Shown: one piece after another, positions 52,180 through 61,838 of the stretch
How the letters are laid out: each line of letters opens with the position of its first letter
How positions within the stretch are numbered: position 1 is the stretch's first letter
NCBI RefSeq assembly: GCF_029076445.1
Contig: NZ_JARESG010000006.1
Location: 1 to 64,000 of the forward strand
Source of the DNA: Pseudarthrobacter naphthalenicus
Lineage (GTDB): Bacteria > Actinomycetota > Actinomycetes > Actinomycetales > Micrococcaceae
Length of the DNA: 64,000 bases
Direction: 5' to 3'
Position numbers and translations under genes: made by a program
The notes under the pieces: model-generated
Told to the model about the DNA's origin: nothing
Database searches by the model: none
What the model saw: the letters and a program-made list of their open reading frames with translations, nothing else

Positions 52180-52986
52180 TCAGATGTGGAGCAGGCTCGG
52201 CGCGGCGCCCAGCAGCTTCTTGGTGTAGTCGTTGGTGGGGCTGTCAAAGACCTGTGCAGCGCTGCCCTGTTCGACGATCTTGCCGAAGTACATGACGCAG
52301 ATCCGGTCCGAGACGTAGCGGACGGTCTGGATATCGTGCGAGATGAACACCATGCCGAGGTTCAGCTGCGTCTTCAGGTCGGAGAGCAGGTTCAGCACCT
52401 GGGCGCGGACGGAAACGTCCAGGGCCGAGGTGGGCTCGTCCGCCACGATGATGTCCGGATCCAGCGCCAGGGCGCGGGCGATCGCCACACGCTGGCGCTG
52501 GCCGCCGGAAACCTGCGACGGCGTGACCTCAGCCGCGGACTGCGGCAGGCCGACGAGCGCCAGCAGGTCCTTGACCTTGGCCGCGCGGGTGGCCGCGGTG
52601 CCGATGCCATGGATCTGCAGCGGGTCCGTGAGGATGTCCTGGACGGTCATGCGCGGGTTCAGTGCCGTGGCCGGGTCCTGGAAGACCACGGACACGGAGC
52701 GGCCGAATTCCTTGCGCATGTGGGCGTTCCGCTTGATGGCGGGCTTGCCGTGGAACAGGACCTCGCCCGACGTCGGCGTCTGCAGTCCCACCAGCACTGA
52801 GGCCAGGGTGGACTTGCCGCAGCCGGACTCACCCACGATGCCCACTGTTTCGCCGCGGCTGATGGTGAAGTCCACCCCGTCCACCGCTTTGACGATGTTG
52901 GGGCGGAAGAGCTTGCCGCCACGGGCGTGGTGGTAGACCTTGACGTCCTTGAGTTCGATGACCGGCTTGCCGGTGGATTCACTCAC
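52180..52986 (-). CDS. siaI: ABC transporter ATPase of the sialic acid importer
   Basis: A 268-residue OppF-type ATPase with Walker A GESGCGKST, signature VSGGQRQR and Walker B IIVADEPTSALD. The GTG start overlaps the end of the fused permease-ATPase gene (GTGA). It pairs with the ATPase half of that fusion. The four-gene set matches SiaEFGI of Corynebacterium glutamicum and SatABCD of Haemophilus ducreyi in order and domain layout. Confidence 0.88.
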   Translation of the reverse strand: MSESTGKPVIELKDVKVYHHARGGKLFRPNIVKAVDGVDFTISRGETVGIVGESGCGKSTLASVLVGLQTPTSGEVLFHGKPAIKRNAHMRKEFGRSVSVVFQDPATALNPRMTVQDILTDPLQIHGIGTAATRAAKVKDLLALVGLPQSAAEVTPSQVSGGQRQRVAIARALALDPDIIVADEPTSALDVSVRAQVLNLLSDLKTQLNLGMVFISHDIQTVRYVSDRICVMYFGKIVEQGSAAQVFDSPTNDYTKKLLGAAPSLLHI

Positions 52987-55124
52987 TTCGCGTCCTCCTT
53001 CAGGTGGCTTGCCCAGTAGTGGTCGGCATCGCCGCCGCCGGCGGATGACACCGCGGTGAGGACCAGCTGCTGGTTGGGGTCGGCGTCGGCCCGCAGCGAA
53101 CGTGCCGCGAAACGGTCGCCCGGGGCGAAGTCCCGCGGGGACGGGACGGTGCCGGGAATCTGGTGCAGCCGGACGGCGTCGGCCTCGATGGAGAGGACAG
53201 CGCCCAGCAGGCCGCGCGTGTATTCGTGCTTGGGGTTCTGCAGCAGCTCCGAAGCCTGCGCGGATTCCACCACCTGGCCGGCGTACATCACCGTGATGCG
53301 GTGCGCCAGGGAGGCCACCAGGGCGAGGTCGTGGCTGACGAACACCATGGCGAAGCCGAGCTGTTCGCGCAGTTCGTTGAGCAGATCCACCACCTGCTTC
53401 TGGACCGTGACGTCCAGGGCGGTGGTGGGCTCATCAGCCACCACGATCTTGGGCGAGCGGGACAGTGCCATGGCGATCAGGACGCGCTGGCGCTGGCCGC
53501 CGGAGAGCTCGTGCGGGTAGCTGGCGAGCGTCCGGACGGGATCGAGCTTGACCAGTTCCAGCAGCTCTGCGGGGGTCTTGCGGCCGCCGCGCCGGGTCAG
53601 CTGCAGCATCTGGTCCTTGATCTTCATGGACGGGTTCAGGGAGCTCAGGGCGTCCTGGTAGACCATGGCGATCTGCTCGCCGCGCAGGCCCTCGTAGGCC
53701 TTGACGCTGCTGTGCTTGGTGGCAGGGTCCAGCAGTTCCTTGCCGTCGAACTTAATGGACCCGGTAACTACCGCACTCTTCGGCAGCAGGCCCATGACCG
53801 CGAGGGAGGTGATGGACTTGCCGCAGCCGGATTCGCCCACTAGGCCCATCGTTTCGCCTTCGCGGACGGTGAAGGAGACGTTGTCCACGATCGCCGTCTC
53901 GCCGAACCGGCCAGGGAACCGGATGGACAGGTTCCTGACCTCCAGGACGTTGCGGGCATCCGCGGGGACCTGCGGAAGGCGGTCCGTACGGCGGCCCTCA
54001 ATGGCTGCGAGGAGTTCCAGTTCCCTGTCCAGCAGCAGGTGCGGGTTTGCCGCGGCCAGCTTCGGATCGGAGAGGATGCCGGCCTCGGTGTAGTGCTCCT
54101 CGGTGAGGACGTCGCCGTGGGCGGCGCGGACGCCGTCGAGCTCATGCTGCTCCACCACGGACGGCTGGGCCACGGACGTCGCCACCTCAGTGTCAACGAC
54201 GACGGCGGCACCCACCGCCGCGCCGGCAACGGCGGCTGCCGTGCCGTCGTCGTCCCTTACCGCAGGTGCCTTGCGCAGCTTCGGGTTCACCATGGCGTCG
54301 GTGAGGCCCTCGGCGAGGATATTCAGGGACAGCACCGTGAGCAGGATGGTCACACCGGCGAAGGTGGTGGCCCACCAGCCGCCGGACAGGATCAGGTTGC
54401 GGCCGTAGGAGATCACGTTGCCCCAGGAGGGGGCGGGGTCCTGGACGCCGGCGCCGAGGAAGGACAGCGAGGCTTCGAGGATGATGGCGTCGGCCACCAT
54501 GACGGTGGCGAACACCAGCACGGGCGCCGCGGTGTTGCGGACGATGTGCTTGAGCAGGATGTAGAAGCGGCCGGCACCGATCACCCGCTCGGCACGGACG
54601 TAGTCCTCGCCGTACTGGGAGAGCACGTTGGCGCGGACCACGCGGGCCAGCTGCGGGGTATAGATGATGGCGATCGCGATGATGATGGTGGGAACCGAGT
54701 TGCCGAACGCGGCCAGCAGCACTGCGGCCAGGGCGATGCCCGGGAACGCCATCAGGATGTCCATCAGGCGCATGATCAGTTCGTTCACGGCCTTGCTGGA
54801 GGTGGCGGCAAAGGAGCCCAGCAGCGCACCCGCCAGAATGGCCAGGATGACGGCGCCGAGGCCGATCATCAGCGAGGACTGTGAACCGTAAAGCAGGCGG
54901 GAGAAGATGTCGCGGCCCAGCCGGTCGGTGCCGAAGAAGTGCTCGGCGCCGGGCGGGGTGGCCGGGATGAAGGTTTCCAGCGGATCGTGCGGGGCGATGA
55001 CCGGCGCGAAGACGGCTGCGAGGACGATCATGATGAGGAAGAGGAGGGCGATGCGGGAGCCCCAGGGCAGGGCCTTGAAGCGGACGCCCGGGGCACTCAG
55101 CCGTTCAGCGAGCTTGCTGCGCAT
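52983..55124 (-). CDS. siaG: Fused ABC permease-ATPase of the sialic acid importer
   Basis: A 713-residue fusion. Residues about 1-290 are a DppC-type permease (six hydrophobic segments, loop with EASLSFLGAGVQDPAPSWG). Residues about 385-700 are a DppD-type ATPase (GESGCGKS, LSGGQRQR, VVADEPTTALD). A linker of about 90 residues rich in Ala/Val joins them. Fusion of these two subunits is a hallmark of the sialic acid branch of peptide-type ABC importers. It starts 3 bp after the other permease. Confidence 0.93.
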   Translation of the reverse strand: MRSKLAERLSAPGVRFKALPWGSRIALLFLIMIVLAAVFAPVIAPHDPLETFIPATPPGAEHFFGTDRLGRDIFSRLLYGSQSSLMIGLGAVILAILAGALLGSFAATSSKAVNELIMRLMDILMAFPGIALAAVLLAAFGNSVPTIIIAIAIIYTPQLARVVRANVLSQYGEDYVRAERVIGAGRFYILLKHIVRNTAAPVLVFATVMVADAIILEASLSFLGAGVQDPAPSWGNVISYGRNLILSGGWWATTFAGVTILLTVLSLNILAEGLTDAMVNPKLRKAPAVRDDDGTAAAVAGAAVGAAVVVDTEVATSVAQPSVVEQHELDGVRAAHGDVLTEEHYTEAGILSDPKLAAANPHLLLDRELELLAAIEGRRTDRLPQVPADARNVLEVRNLSIRFPGRFGETAIVDNVSFTVREGETMGLVGESGCGKSITSLAVMGLLPKSAVVTGSIKFDGKELLDPATKHSSVKAYEGLRGEQIAMVYQDALSSLNPSMKIKDQMLQLTRRGGRKTPAELLELVKLDPVRTLASYPHELSGGQRQRVLIAMALSRSPKIVVADEPTTALDVTVQKQVVDLLNELREQLGFAMVFVSHDLALVASLAHRITVMYAGQVVESAQASELLQNPKHEYTRGLLGAVLSIEADAVRLHQIPGTVPSPRDFAPGDRFAARSLRADADPNQQLVLTAVSSAGGGDADHYWASHLKEDAK

Positions 55125-55127
55125 GAG

Positions 55128-56084
55128 CTATACCGTCCTGATTCGGGGGTTGATGAGCAAGTACAGGAGGTCCACCACGATGTTCACCAGAACGAAGGTG
55201 ACCGAGATGGTCAGCACCACGCCCTGGACCAGGTTGATGTCCAGGTTGGTGATGCCGTTGAGGATCAGCTGGCCCATGCCGGGCAGGGCGAAGATCATTT
55301 CAATGACGACGGCGCCGCCCAGCAGGTAGCCCACGCGCAGGCCCAGCACGGTCACCGGCGTGACCAGGGCGTTCCGCAGGACGTTCTTGGAGACCACCTC
55401 GCGGTAGGGAACGCCGTTGCCGATGGCGGTGCGGACGTAGTCGCGGTCCAGTTCCTCCACCATCGAGGTGCGGACCACTCGGATCAGCGAGGCCGAAACG
55501 GGGATGCCGAGTGCGAGGGCCGGCAGTGCCATGGAGTTCAGCCAGCCGCCGAAGCCGGATTCGGGCGTTGCGATGCCGCCCGAGGGGAACATCGGGTTGG
55601 CGCCCAGGGCGAACCACTGGATCAGCAGGATGCCCAGCCAGAACGACGGCGTGGCGATCGCGGCGATCGAGAAGACGCGGACCACCTGGTCCTGCCACTT
55701 GTCGCGGTAGAGGGCGCCGAGGATGCCGAAGGCCAGGGACACCACAATGGCGATGAGGACGCCGAGGAAGGTCAGCTGCAGCGTCAGGGGGAACGCGGAG
55801 CCGATCATGGAGGCCACCGACTTGGCCGGCGGGGTGGTGACGCCGAGGTCGAACCGCAGCAGCTTGCCGAGGAAGCCGAAGTACTGGATGACCAGCGGAT
55901 CGTTCAGGCCGTTTTCCTGGCGGTACTGCTCCTTCGCCTCTTCAGAGGCGCCGTCGCCGAGGGCCGAGCTGGCCTGGTCGCCGGGAGCGGCCTGCAGGAC
56001 AAGGAAGACGAGCAGGGTGATGCCCAGGATCATCAATGGCAGTGCTGCGAGTCTGCGGCCAAGCAGACGCAATATCGTGACCAA
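55128..56084 (-). CDS. siaF: ABC permease of the sialic acid importer
   Basis: A 318-residue DppB-type permease with six predicted membrane segments and the loop GNGVPYREVVSKNVLRNAL that contacts the ATPase. The start is TTG 56084, with GGAG six bases upstream. It pairs with the permease half of the fusion protein. Confidence 0.9.
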   Translation of the reverse strand: MVTILRLLGRRLAALPLMILGITLLVFLVLQAAPGDQASSALGDGASEEAKEQYRQENGLNDPLVIQYFGFLGKLLRFDLGVTTPPAKSVASMIGSAFPLTLQLTFLGVLIAIVVSLAFGILGALYRDKWQDQVVRVFSIAAIATPSFWLGILLIQWFALGANPMFPSGGIATPESGFGGWLNSMALPALALGIPVSASLIRVVRTSMVEELDRDYVRTAIGNGVPYREVVSKNVLRNALVTPVTVLGLRVGYLLGGAVVIEMIFALPGMGQLILNGITNLDINLVQGVVLTISVTFVLVNIVVDLLYLLINPRIRTV

Positions 56085-56191
56085 TTTGTTCTCCGGTTTG
56101 TTTGAGTTGCTGCAGATCCAATGGTGCGAGGCCTGCTCTGCGTGTTTCCGGGGGATGGGGGCGCAGAACAGGCCTCGCGACGCAGGGCTGC

Positions 56192-57814
56192 TTAGGCGGT
56201 GCGTCCGACGTCGATGAACGACATTCCGGTGGTGGGCAGCGGCTTGAAGCCGTTGAGCTTCTTATCGTCCCAGGCGGAGGGCAGCTGGCGGTGGAAGATC
56301 GGATACAGCGGAAGTTCCTCGGAGACGAGGTCCACGATTTCGCCGGTGATCTTCTTGGCATCCGCCCCGGCTGCCTGGGAGCCCTTGTTCATGAGTTCCT
56401 GCAGCTTTGCCCGCTCCGGGGCGGTCCAGTAGGCACGCTTTTCCATCCAGGTGGCGCCTGAGTAGAACCAGCTCAGGAGCAGGTCCGCATCGTTGCCGAA
56501 GACTGACGGGTCGCCCGGGGCAGCAACCACGGAGTAGTCGCCGGCACCGACACGGTCGGTGTAGAGGGCGCCGGACTGGATGCTCTTCACGGTGACCTTC
56601 ACGCCCGGAATCTTGTTCCAGGATTCGAGGATCAGCGGAGCAACGTCCTTGACCCAGGCGGTGTCCGTGGTGAGCAGCTCGAACTCGAGGCTGCTGACGC
56701 CGGCTTCCTTGAGCAGGTCCTCGGCCTTCTTGGCGTCATAACCGTAGACGTTCTTGGCCTTGACGTAGTCCGGGTGGCCTTCCTGGAAGTAGGAGCTGGC
56801 CGGCTTGGCGTTGCCGAACAGGGCCTTCTTGATGATGGCGTCCCTGTCCAGGCCGTAATGCAGGGCCTGGCGGACCAGCTTGTTATTGAACGGGGCCTTG
56901 TTGCAGTTGAACATCAGGAACATGAGGCCGAAGGACTGCACGGACTCAACCTTGACCTTGGACTTCAGGCCGTCGATGTCCAGGTAGGGGACGTCCTCGA
57001 TGGCCTGGACACGGCCGGACTGGACGGCGGTGACGCGGGCTGCGGCGTCCGAGAGCAGGAGCCAGGTCATGCCCTTGGCCAGTGCCGGCTTGGGGCCGTT
57101 GTAGTCGGCGAATGCTTCGAAGACGATCTTGTCGTCCTTGACGGCGGAGACCAGCTTGTAGGGGCCGGTGCCCACGGGGGCGGCGTCGAAGGCTTTGAGG
57201 TCCGTGGCCAAGGCCTTGGGGACGACCTTGACCACGGAGATGCGGGGGCCGAAGCCGGGGAACGCGTACTTGAGGGTGAACTCGACCGTCTTGGCGTCGA
57301 CGGGCTTGACGTCGTGGATGAACGGAATGAACTGGGAGAACAGGGACTTGTTGGCCGGGTCCATGACGCGGGTGAAGGAGTAGGCCACGTCTTCGGTGGT
57401 GACGGGGGCGCCGTTGTGGAACTTGGCGCCGTCGCGGAGGGTCACCTGGTAGGTGGTGTCGTTGACCTTCTTGGGGTCGGCTGCGGCGAGGGCGTTGTAG
57501 GGTTCGCGGGTGGCCGGGTGAAGTTCGATGAGGCCTTCGAAGATGTGCAGGTTGGCGGCCATCGGCGTGGCGCCGGAGGAGCTCAGCGGGTCGAAGCCGG
57601 TGGAGAGGGCGTAGGAGATGCCGGCTTCGATGGTGAGGTCTTTGTTGACCGTGCCGGCGCTCGCAGAGCTGCCGGTGGTGGTGGCCGCGGGGCTGCCGCA
57701 CGCGGCCACGGAGGCGGTGAAGGCTGCGGCGGCACCCATGGCGCCGGTCAGCTTGAGGAAGTTCCGGCGGCTGGCATCATTGACCAGCGGCAGGTTCGTT
57801 AGGGTGTTGTTCAT
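56192..57814 (-). CDS. siaE: Substrate-binding protein of the sialic acid importer
   Basis: A 540-residue peptide-type (SBP_bac_5) binding protein. The N-terminus has a twin-arginine motif (SRRNFLK), a hydrophobic stretch, and a lipobox ending VAAC, so it is likely a Tat-exported lipoprotein anchored outside the membrane. The mature part has the usual [19 protein letters not shown] block. It is first in the operon, 108 bp before siaF, as expected for a highly expressed binding protein. Confidence 0.92.
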   Translation of the reverse strand: MNNTLTNLPLVNDASRRNFLKLTGAMGAAAAFTASVAACGSPAATTTGSSASAGTVNKDLTIEAGISYALSTGFDPLSSSGATPMAANLHIFEGLIELHPATREPYNALAAADPKKVNDTTYQVTLRDGAKFHNGAPVTTEDVAYSFTRVMDPANKSLFSQFIPFIHDVKPVDAKTVEFTLKYAFPGFGPRISVVKVVPKALATDLKAFDAAPVGTGPYKLVSAVKDDKIVFEAFADYNGPKPALAKGMTWLLLSDAAARVTAVQSGRVQAIEDVPYLDIDGLKSKVKVESVQSFGLMFLMFNCNKAPFNNKLVRQALHYGLDRDAIIKKALFGNAKPASSYFQEGHPDYVKAKNVYGYDAKKAEDLLKEAGVSSLEFELLTTDTAWVKDVAPLILESWNKIPGVKVTVKSIQSGALYTDRVGAGDYSVVAAPGDPSVFGNDADLLLSWFYSGATWMEKRAYWTAPERAKLQELMNKGSQAAGADAKKITGEIVDLVSEELPLYPIFHRQLPSAWDDKKLNGFKPLPTTGMSFIDVGRTA

Positions 57815-57847
57815 GAGGGCCTCGCCATTCCAGAAGGTTTATCGGAT

Positions 57848-57902
57848 GTAGGACGTCCGAGCTCGTAGGACGACTGTAAGTCGGATCACAGCCTTCCGTC
57901 AA
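57848..57902 (-). promoter_or_regulatory. Promoter of the sialic acid operon with direct repeats
   Basis: On the minus strand TTGACG (57902-57897) and TACAGT (57878-57873) are 18 bp apart. Two GTAGGACG copies on the plus strand (57848-57855 and 57865-57872), spaced 17 bp, sit just downstream of the -10 and may be regulator half-sites. The repressor could be the GntR at 28547 (inference). Confidence 0.55.
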
Positions 57903-57954
57903 GCGCCGCCCGCCCTCGCCTTCGTCCTCGCCTCCGCCCTCGCCTCCCCGGGGG

Positions 57955-58030
57955 GACGCTCTCACTTAATGTGGATTTTTCCCAAACGCTCTCTCACTTA
58001 ACGCGGGTTTTGGGCGGACGCTCTCTCAGT
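57955..58030 (+). repeat. 32-bp-family repeat that overlaps the sialidase stop codon
   Basis: Units begin at 57957 (shortened by 2 bp), 57986 and 58018, the last two exactly 32 bp apart, with cores CTCACTTAATGTGG and CTCTCACTTAACGCGG. The sialidase stop codon (58026-58028) lies in the last unit. Relative to the sialidase gene the orientation is opposite to that of the other copies. Confidence 0.85.
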
Positions 58031-59717
58031 CAGGCGCGCTGACGGCTCCCGTGCGGGTATCAAAAGTGAACGCACGACGGCGGCGCACGGTTGAAGTGCC
58101 CCGCTGGCCTTTCACCTCAAACACCACGTCCGCGCGGCCGCGTGCCACGTCCGCCGCCGTGACGGTGTAGCCGGGAGTGAAGTAGAGGACTTCCTCGCCG
58201 GCGCCGAGGTCCGTGGCCGGGAAGGCCTGTGAACCGGGGCCGGACAGCTGGACGCCGGTTACCGGCAGGTCCCCGTCGTTGCGCGCCCGGCCGGTGAAGG
58301 CGAGGATATCGCCGGCCTTATAGCCAGGGGTGACGGGTCCGTAGTTGAGGTACTGGGCTTCCCGGGTACCGATCACCTGCGCTGAGTCAGCTGTGTAGCC
58401 CTGGCCGATTTCCTTCCAGGTGTGCACACCCCATTCGCCTGCACCGGCGGGCATCACGTGGAACTCTCCGGCATTCTGCCAGACGGGCGGCCGGCCGGGG
58501 GTGATGGAGCGGAGAACCATGTCGAACTCGAAGCCGGCGTCGGCGTCCGGCCTGGCGGTTCCGATGTCAGGAGGCCCTGCTGTCAGCTGAACGGTGAGCT
58601 GTTCCGCTGGAACGGAAACGAACACAATCTCCCGGTACCCCTGCCGCTCATAAAGCACGCCGATGTTGCCGTCGGGAAGCCGGGTGGCCGTGGAGTAGGC
58701 CGAGCTGCCGGGACACAGCATCAGCTTGGCCGGCCAGCTGCGTCCGTTGTCGGGGGAGAGGCTGAGGACGGTATTCCGCCGCAACGCCGTGTCGTGGTTG
58801 TTTGTGGCCAGCAGCCACGCGTCAGTGACACCCGCGCTGAAGGCGGTCACCGAAGGCTGGCCGTCAAAGCGGACCAGCGACCCGTTATCGCCCGGGTCCG
58901 GGAGGTCTTCAACCGGAACCAGCGCGCTCCAGGTGGCGCCGCCGTCGTCGGATGTTGCGGCAAGGCGGCGCGGCGTCCCGCGGCTGTGGAGGAGAAGCCG
59001 CCCGTCCGCGAGGGCGGCCACCTTGTTTTCGTTGGGACTGTCCCCGTGCGTCGCCGCGCCGATCAGCTCACCGAGAGTCCAGGTCTCGCCGTGGTCGTCA
59101 CTGAACGCGGAGGCGGCCATGATCTCGCCGCCGGCCAGGACCACAAACTGCTGCACCAGGCGGCCGAGGAACGGCCCTGCGTGGATCTGGATGCCCTGCC
59201 CCGCTGCGGCAAAGATGCCGGTCATGGCCGGTTCGCCGGCCCGTGCAGGCGGCCGGAGTTTGAGCTGAGAGGTGATCCGGCGGTGCCGCCAGGTCAGTCC
59301 GTCGTCGTCGGAAAAACTCAGATCGCAGTGCTGGACCTGGTCATCCGGCACCATCCCGGCCGCCGCCTCGAAGAAGCCCGCGTGCGTTCCGGCGGCATGG
59401 AACATAAAGATCCGGCCGGTGTCCACGTCCACCAGGAGGCTCGGATCGCCGTAGCCGTTGAGCCCCACGCCGGTGCGCACCACCTGCTGGGATCCCCACG
59501 TGCGTCCGTTGTCCGTGCTGCGCCGCACCAGGAGGTCGATCGGGTTGGGCAGGTCGTCAAGATTGGGCCGCCCGTCGTAGGCCGCCAGCAGGGTGCCCTG
59601 CCGCGAGACGGCAAGGGCGGGAATCCTGTACTGGCGGTAGCCGTCCGTGCCCCGGACTGCGAGGACATGCTCGACGGCGGGCACGGCAGCCATCGTCGGG
59701 CGCAGGTAGGATGTCAT
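58026..59717 (-). CDS. Sialidase (GH33), no visible export signal
   Basis: A 563-residue exo-alpha-sialidase. YRIPAL is the Arg-triad motif near residue 29. Five Asp-box-like repeats follow: STDNGRTW, SDDDGLTW, SDDHGETW, SDDGGATW and SPDNGRSW. The last 150 or so residues form an extra beta-rich region (ITPGRPPVWQNAGEFHVMP, VTPGYKAGDILAFTGRARND) like the Ig-type domain of actinobacterial sialidases. No signal peptide is seen before the YRIP motif, which suggests an intracellular enzyme or non-classical export. It lies beside the sialic acid importer. Confidence 0.92.
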   Translation of the reverse strand: MTSYLRPTMAAVPAVEHVLAVRGTDGYRQYRIPALAVSRQGTLLAAYDGRPNLDDLPNPIDLLVRRSTDNGRTWGSQQVVRTGVGLNGYGDPSLLVDVDTGRIFMFHAAGTHAGFFEAAAGMVPDDQVQHCDLSFSDDDGLTWRHRRITSQLKLRPPARAGEPAMTGIFAAAGQGIQIHAGPFLGRLVQQFVVLAGGEIMAASAFSDDHGETWTLGELIGAATHGDSPNENKVAALADGRLLLHSRGTPRRLAATSDDGGATWSALVPVEDLPDPGDNGSLVRFDGQPSVTAFSAGVTDAWLLATNNHDTALRRNTVLSLSPDNGRSWPAKLMLCPGSSAYSTATRLPDGNIGVLYERQGYREIVFVSVPAEQLTVQLTAGPPDIGTARPDADAGFEFDMVLRSITPGRPPVWQNAGEFHVMPAGAGEWGVHTWKEIGQGYTADSAQVIGTREAQYLNYGPVTPGYKAGDILAFTGRARNDGDLPVTGVQLSGPGSQAFPATDLGAGEEVLYFTPGYTVTAADVARGRADVVFEVKGQRGTSTVRRRRAFTFDTRTGAVSAPD

Positions 59718-59783
59718 ATCTCGATGCTAGGCGAAGGGCAACAAACCCGCGTGTGGAAGCCGCTTCTCTGGCAGAGTATGACC

Positions 59784-60722
59784 ATGCTCACTGTAATTGG
59801 CGAGGGCCTTGTTGATGTTGTCCAGCGCGCCTCCGGAACCGAGGCCCATGTGGGCGGCAGTCCGCTCAACGTCGCAGTGGGGCTGGCCCGGCTGGACCAC
59901 CCGGTGCAGTTCATCGGGCGCTACGGCCGTGACGCCTACGGGGACTCCGTTGCCGCCCACCTGCGGGCGAGTTCCGTGATGCTGCCGCAGGGACCGGACG
60001 ACTTGCCGACCAGCGTGGCCACCGCAGTGATTAACGACGACGGCGCCGCCACCTATACCTTCGACCTCGCCTGGGAACTTCCCGGCCTCGCGGACCGCCT
60101 CGCGTTTATTCTGCAGGGCACCACTTTGCTGCACACGGGCTCCATCGCCACGATGCTGGCGCCGGGCGCCGCTGACGTGCTGGCCGCCGTCGAACACGCA
60201 CACCCCTCTGCCACTATCAGCTTCGATCCCAACTGCAGGCCGAGCATCATCACCGACGTGGACTACGCACGGCAGCAGGCGGAAAAGTTTGCATCCCTGG
60301 CGGATGTTGTGAAGGCTTCCGACGAGGACCTGGCGTGGCTGTATCCGGGCGTCGATGTGCTGGAATCCGCCCGGCGCTGGCTGGCCCTCGGCGGCGAGGA
60401 AGGGCCGGCGATGGTGGTGGTCACCCGCGGTGCGGCCGGTCCGTGGGGGATTACCGCTGCGGGTGAGGTGGAATGCCCCGCACCGGAAGTGGAGGTGGCT
60501 GACACCGTCGGCGCGGGGGACTCCTTTATGGCCGCGCTGCTCTCCGGGATCGTTGACCGCGGCCTGGACGGCGCACAGAACCGCGAAGACCTCCGCGGGC
60601 TTCCGGCCGAGGGCCTTGCTGCACTCCTGGCTCATGCCTCCCGCGCTGCCGCGGTCACCGTCTCCCGGCCCGGCGCGAACCCGCCCACCCGGTCGGAACT
60701 GAACGGCGTCCCGGAGGAGTAG
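59784..60722 (+). CDS. PfkB-family sugar kinase, fructokinase-like
   Basis: A 312-residue kinase with the N-terminal GGSPLNVAVGLARL signature and C-terminal DTVGAGDSFMAAL motif carrying the catalytic Asp. It most resembles bacterial fructokinases. ATG 59784 has AGAG seven bases upstream; ATG 59778 is possible. It is divergent from the sialidase, with only 66 bp between the starts, so a shared regulator is possible, but a direct role in sialic acid use is not required. Confidence 0.83.
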   Translation: MLTVIGEGLVDVVQRASGTEAHVGGSPLNVAVGLARLDHPVQFIGRYGRDAYGDSVAAHLRASSVMLPQGPDDLPTSVATAVINDDGAATYTFDLAWELPGLADRLAFILQGTTLLHTGSIATMLAPGAADVLAAVEHAHPSATISFDPNCRPSIITDVDYARQQAEKFASLADVVKASDEDLAWLYPGVDVLESARRWLALGGEEGPAMVVVTRGAAGPWGITAAGEVECPAPEVEVADTVGAGDSFMAALLSGIVDRGLDGAQNREDLRGLPAEGLAALLAHASRAAAVTVSRPGANPPTRSELNGVPEE

Positions 60723-60742
60723 GCGGGTCAGGGAAAACTGGC

Positions 60743-60937
60743 CTAGGCGTCAGATACGGCGGAGCTCACCGCCGCCGGGCTGTCGTACTCTTTGTCTGCA
60801 ATCTTCTGCAGGGCGTCCAGGACATTGCCGTCTGCGCCCGAGTCTTTGGCATGCGAGACCAGGGTGTCCTTCGTTGCCGGGTAGTCCACGCCGCCAAGGA
60901 ACTTCTGGATCTGGATCGGGTTTGGTGTGTCTGCCAT
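60743..60937 (-). CDS. DUF2795 protein
   Basis: A 64-residue acidic protein with the domain pattern IQIQKFLGGVDYPATKDTLV and LDALQKIADKEYDSP. Small DUF2795 proteins are widespread in actinobacteria with no fixed role; some act near stress genes. It shows helical character and no membrane segment. It lies just downstream of the glycosyltransferase on the same strand. Confidence 0.85.
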   Translation of the reverse strand: MADTPNPIQIQKFLGGVDYPATKDTLVSHAKDSGADGNVLDALQKIADKEYDSPAAVSSAVSDA

Positions 60938-60941
60938 TGCA

Positions 60942-61838
60942 TTACCTTTCGGGGGTTAATTGCGCTGATTTTTCTTCCACCGCGTCACGCAGCACCAAAT
61001 CGAAGGCTTCGACCCGGCGATCCGTGACGGTGCTGGGCGATTCCAGATGGACCGCCCCTGCCGGCAGGATTCCCGCAGCGCCGTGTTTTTCCATTACCCG
61101 CCACTGAGCCACGACGTCTTCGCCGCAATGCTCGGGCGGAAGCTGCGTCCAGAACCGGAATCCGCCGGCGTCCTCCAGGGCCTGGCGGCGATACATCGTG
61201 CAACCGCCCAGCCAGGCCACCTTGTAGGGAATCCACTGGCCCGGCTCCAGCTCGAGGTCGGCGCTGAGGTGGCTGAGGTTGGCAGCGCTGTGCAGGGTCC
61301 AGCGCCGGAATGCTGCATCGCCGGGCCTGATCCGTTCGGGTGTCACTGCCCCCTCCCACGGCGTGAAAACATTTGTTTGTTCGGGACGCCGGTCGTCCAG
61401 GTAGGAGAGTCCCTGGGGTGCCATGCCCACAAAGCCGCAGCGGAGCTGATCCAGCGCACGGCTCATGCGTTGCAGGGCCCCGGGTTCCAGCCAGACGTCG
61501 TCGTCCAGGAAAAGCGCCTTCTCTGCATGAGCCTTTTCCAGGAGGAACTGGCGGTGTTCGGCCAGGCCCCTGCGGGGCAGGTGCCGGTGCAGTTCAATCG
61601 GCGTGCCCTGTGCGGCCAGCACACGCAGCATGGCAGCGACCGTGGCGTGGTTCCAGACCTGAACGCCGTCCGACTGGTCGCTGAGGACCAGGCGGAATAC
61701 CGGGGCCTCCTGCGCGGCAAGGCCCGCCAGCGTGACAGTGAGTTCGGCGGGCCTGTTGCAGGTGGGGATAAGGACATCCACGGCCGGGTCGGCGCTGGGC
61801 TGCCCGGACGCCCAATGCACTGAAGTGTGGCGATTCAA
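60942..61838 (-). CDS. Family 2 glycosyltransferase
   Basis: A 298-residue GT-A-fold protein. DVLIPTCNRPAELTVTL starts the nucleotide-sugar domain, FLDDDVWLEPG contains the DXD metal motif, and HCGEDVVAQWRVM the catalytic ED region. No membrane segments are seen, so it is soluble or peripheral. Neither donor nor acceptor is evident, and no other cell-wall genes are near. Confidence 0.85.
   Translation of the reverse strand: MNRHTSVHWASGQPSADPAVDVLIPTCNRPAELTVTLAGLAAQEAPVFRLVLSDQSDGVQVWNHATVAAMLRVLAAQGTPIELHRHLPRRGLAEHRQFLLEKAHAEKALFLDDDVWLEPGALQRMSRALDQLRCGFVGMAPQGLSYLDDRRPEQTNVFTPWEGAVTPERIRPGDAAFRRWTLHSAANLSHLSADLELEPGQWIPYKVAWLGGCTMYRRQALEDAGGFRFWTQLPPEHCGEDVVAQWRVMEKHGAAGILPAGAVHLESPSTVTDRRVEAFDLVLRDAVEEKSAQLTPER

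Noticed and set aside
58422-59777. N-terminal extension of the PfkB kinase frame across the sialidase gene
   Set aside because: The upstream 450 codons are antisense to the sialidase Asp-box region. The kinase domain begins at 59784.
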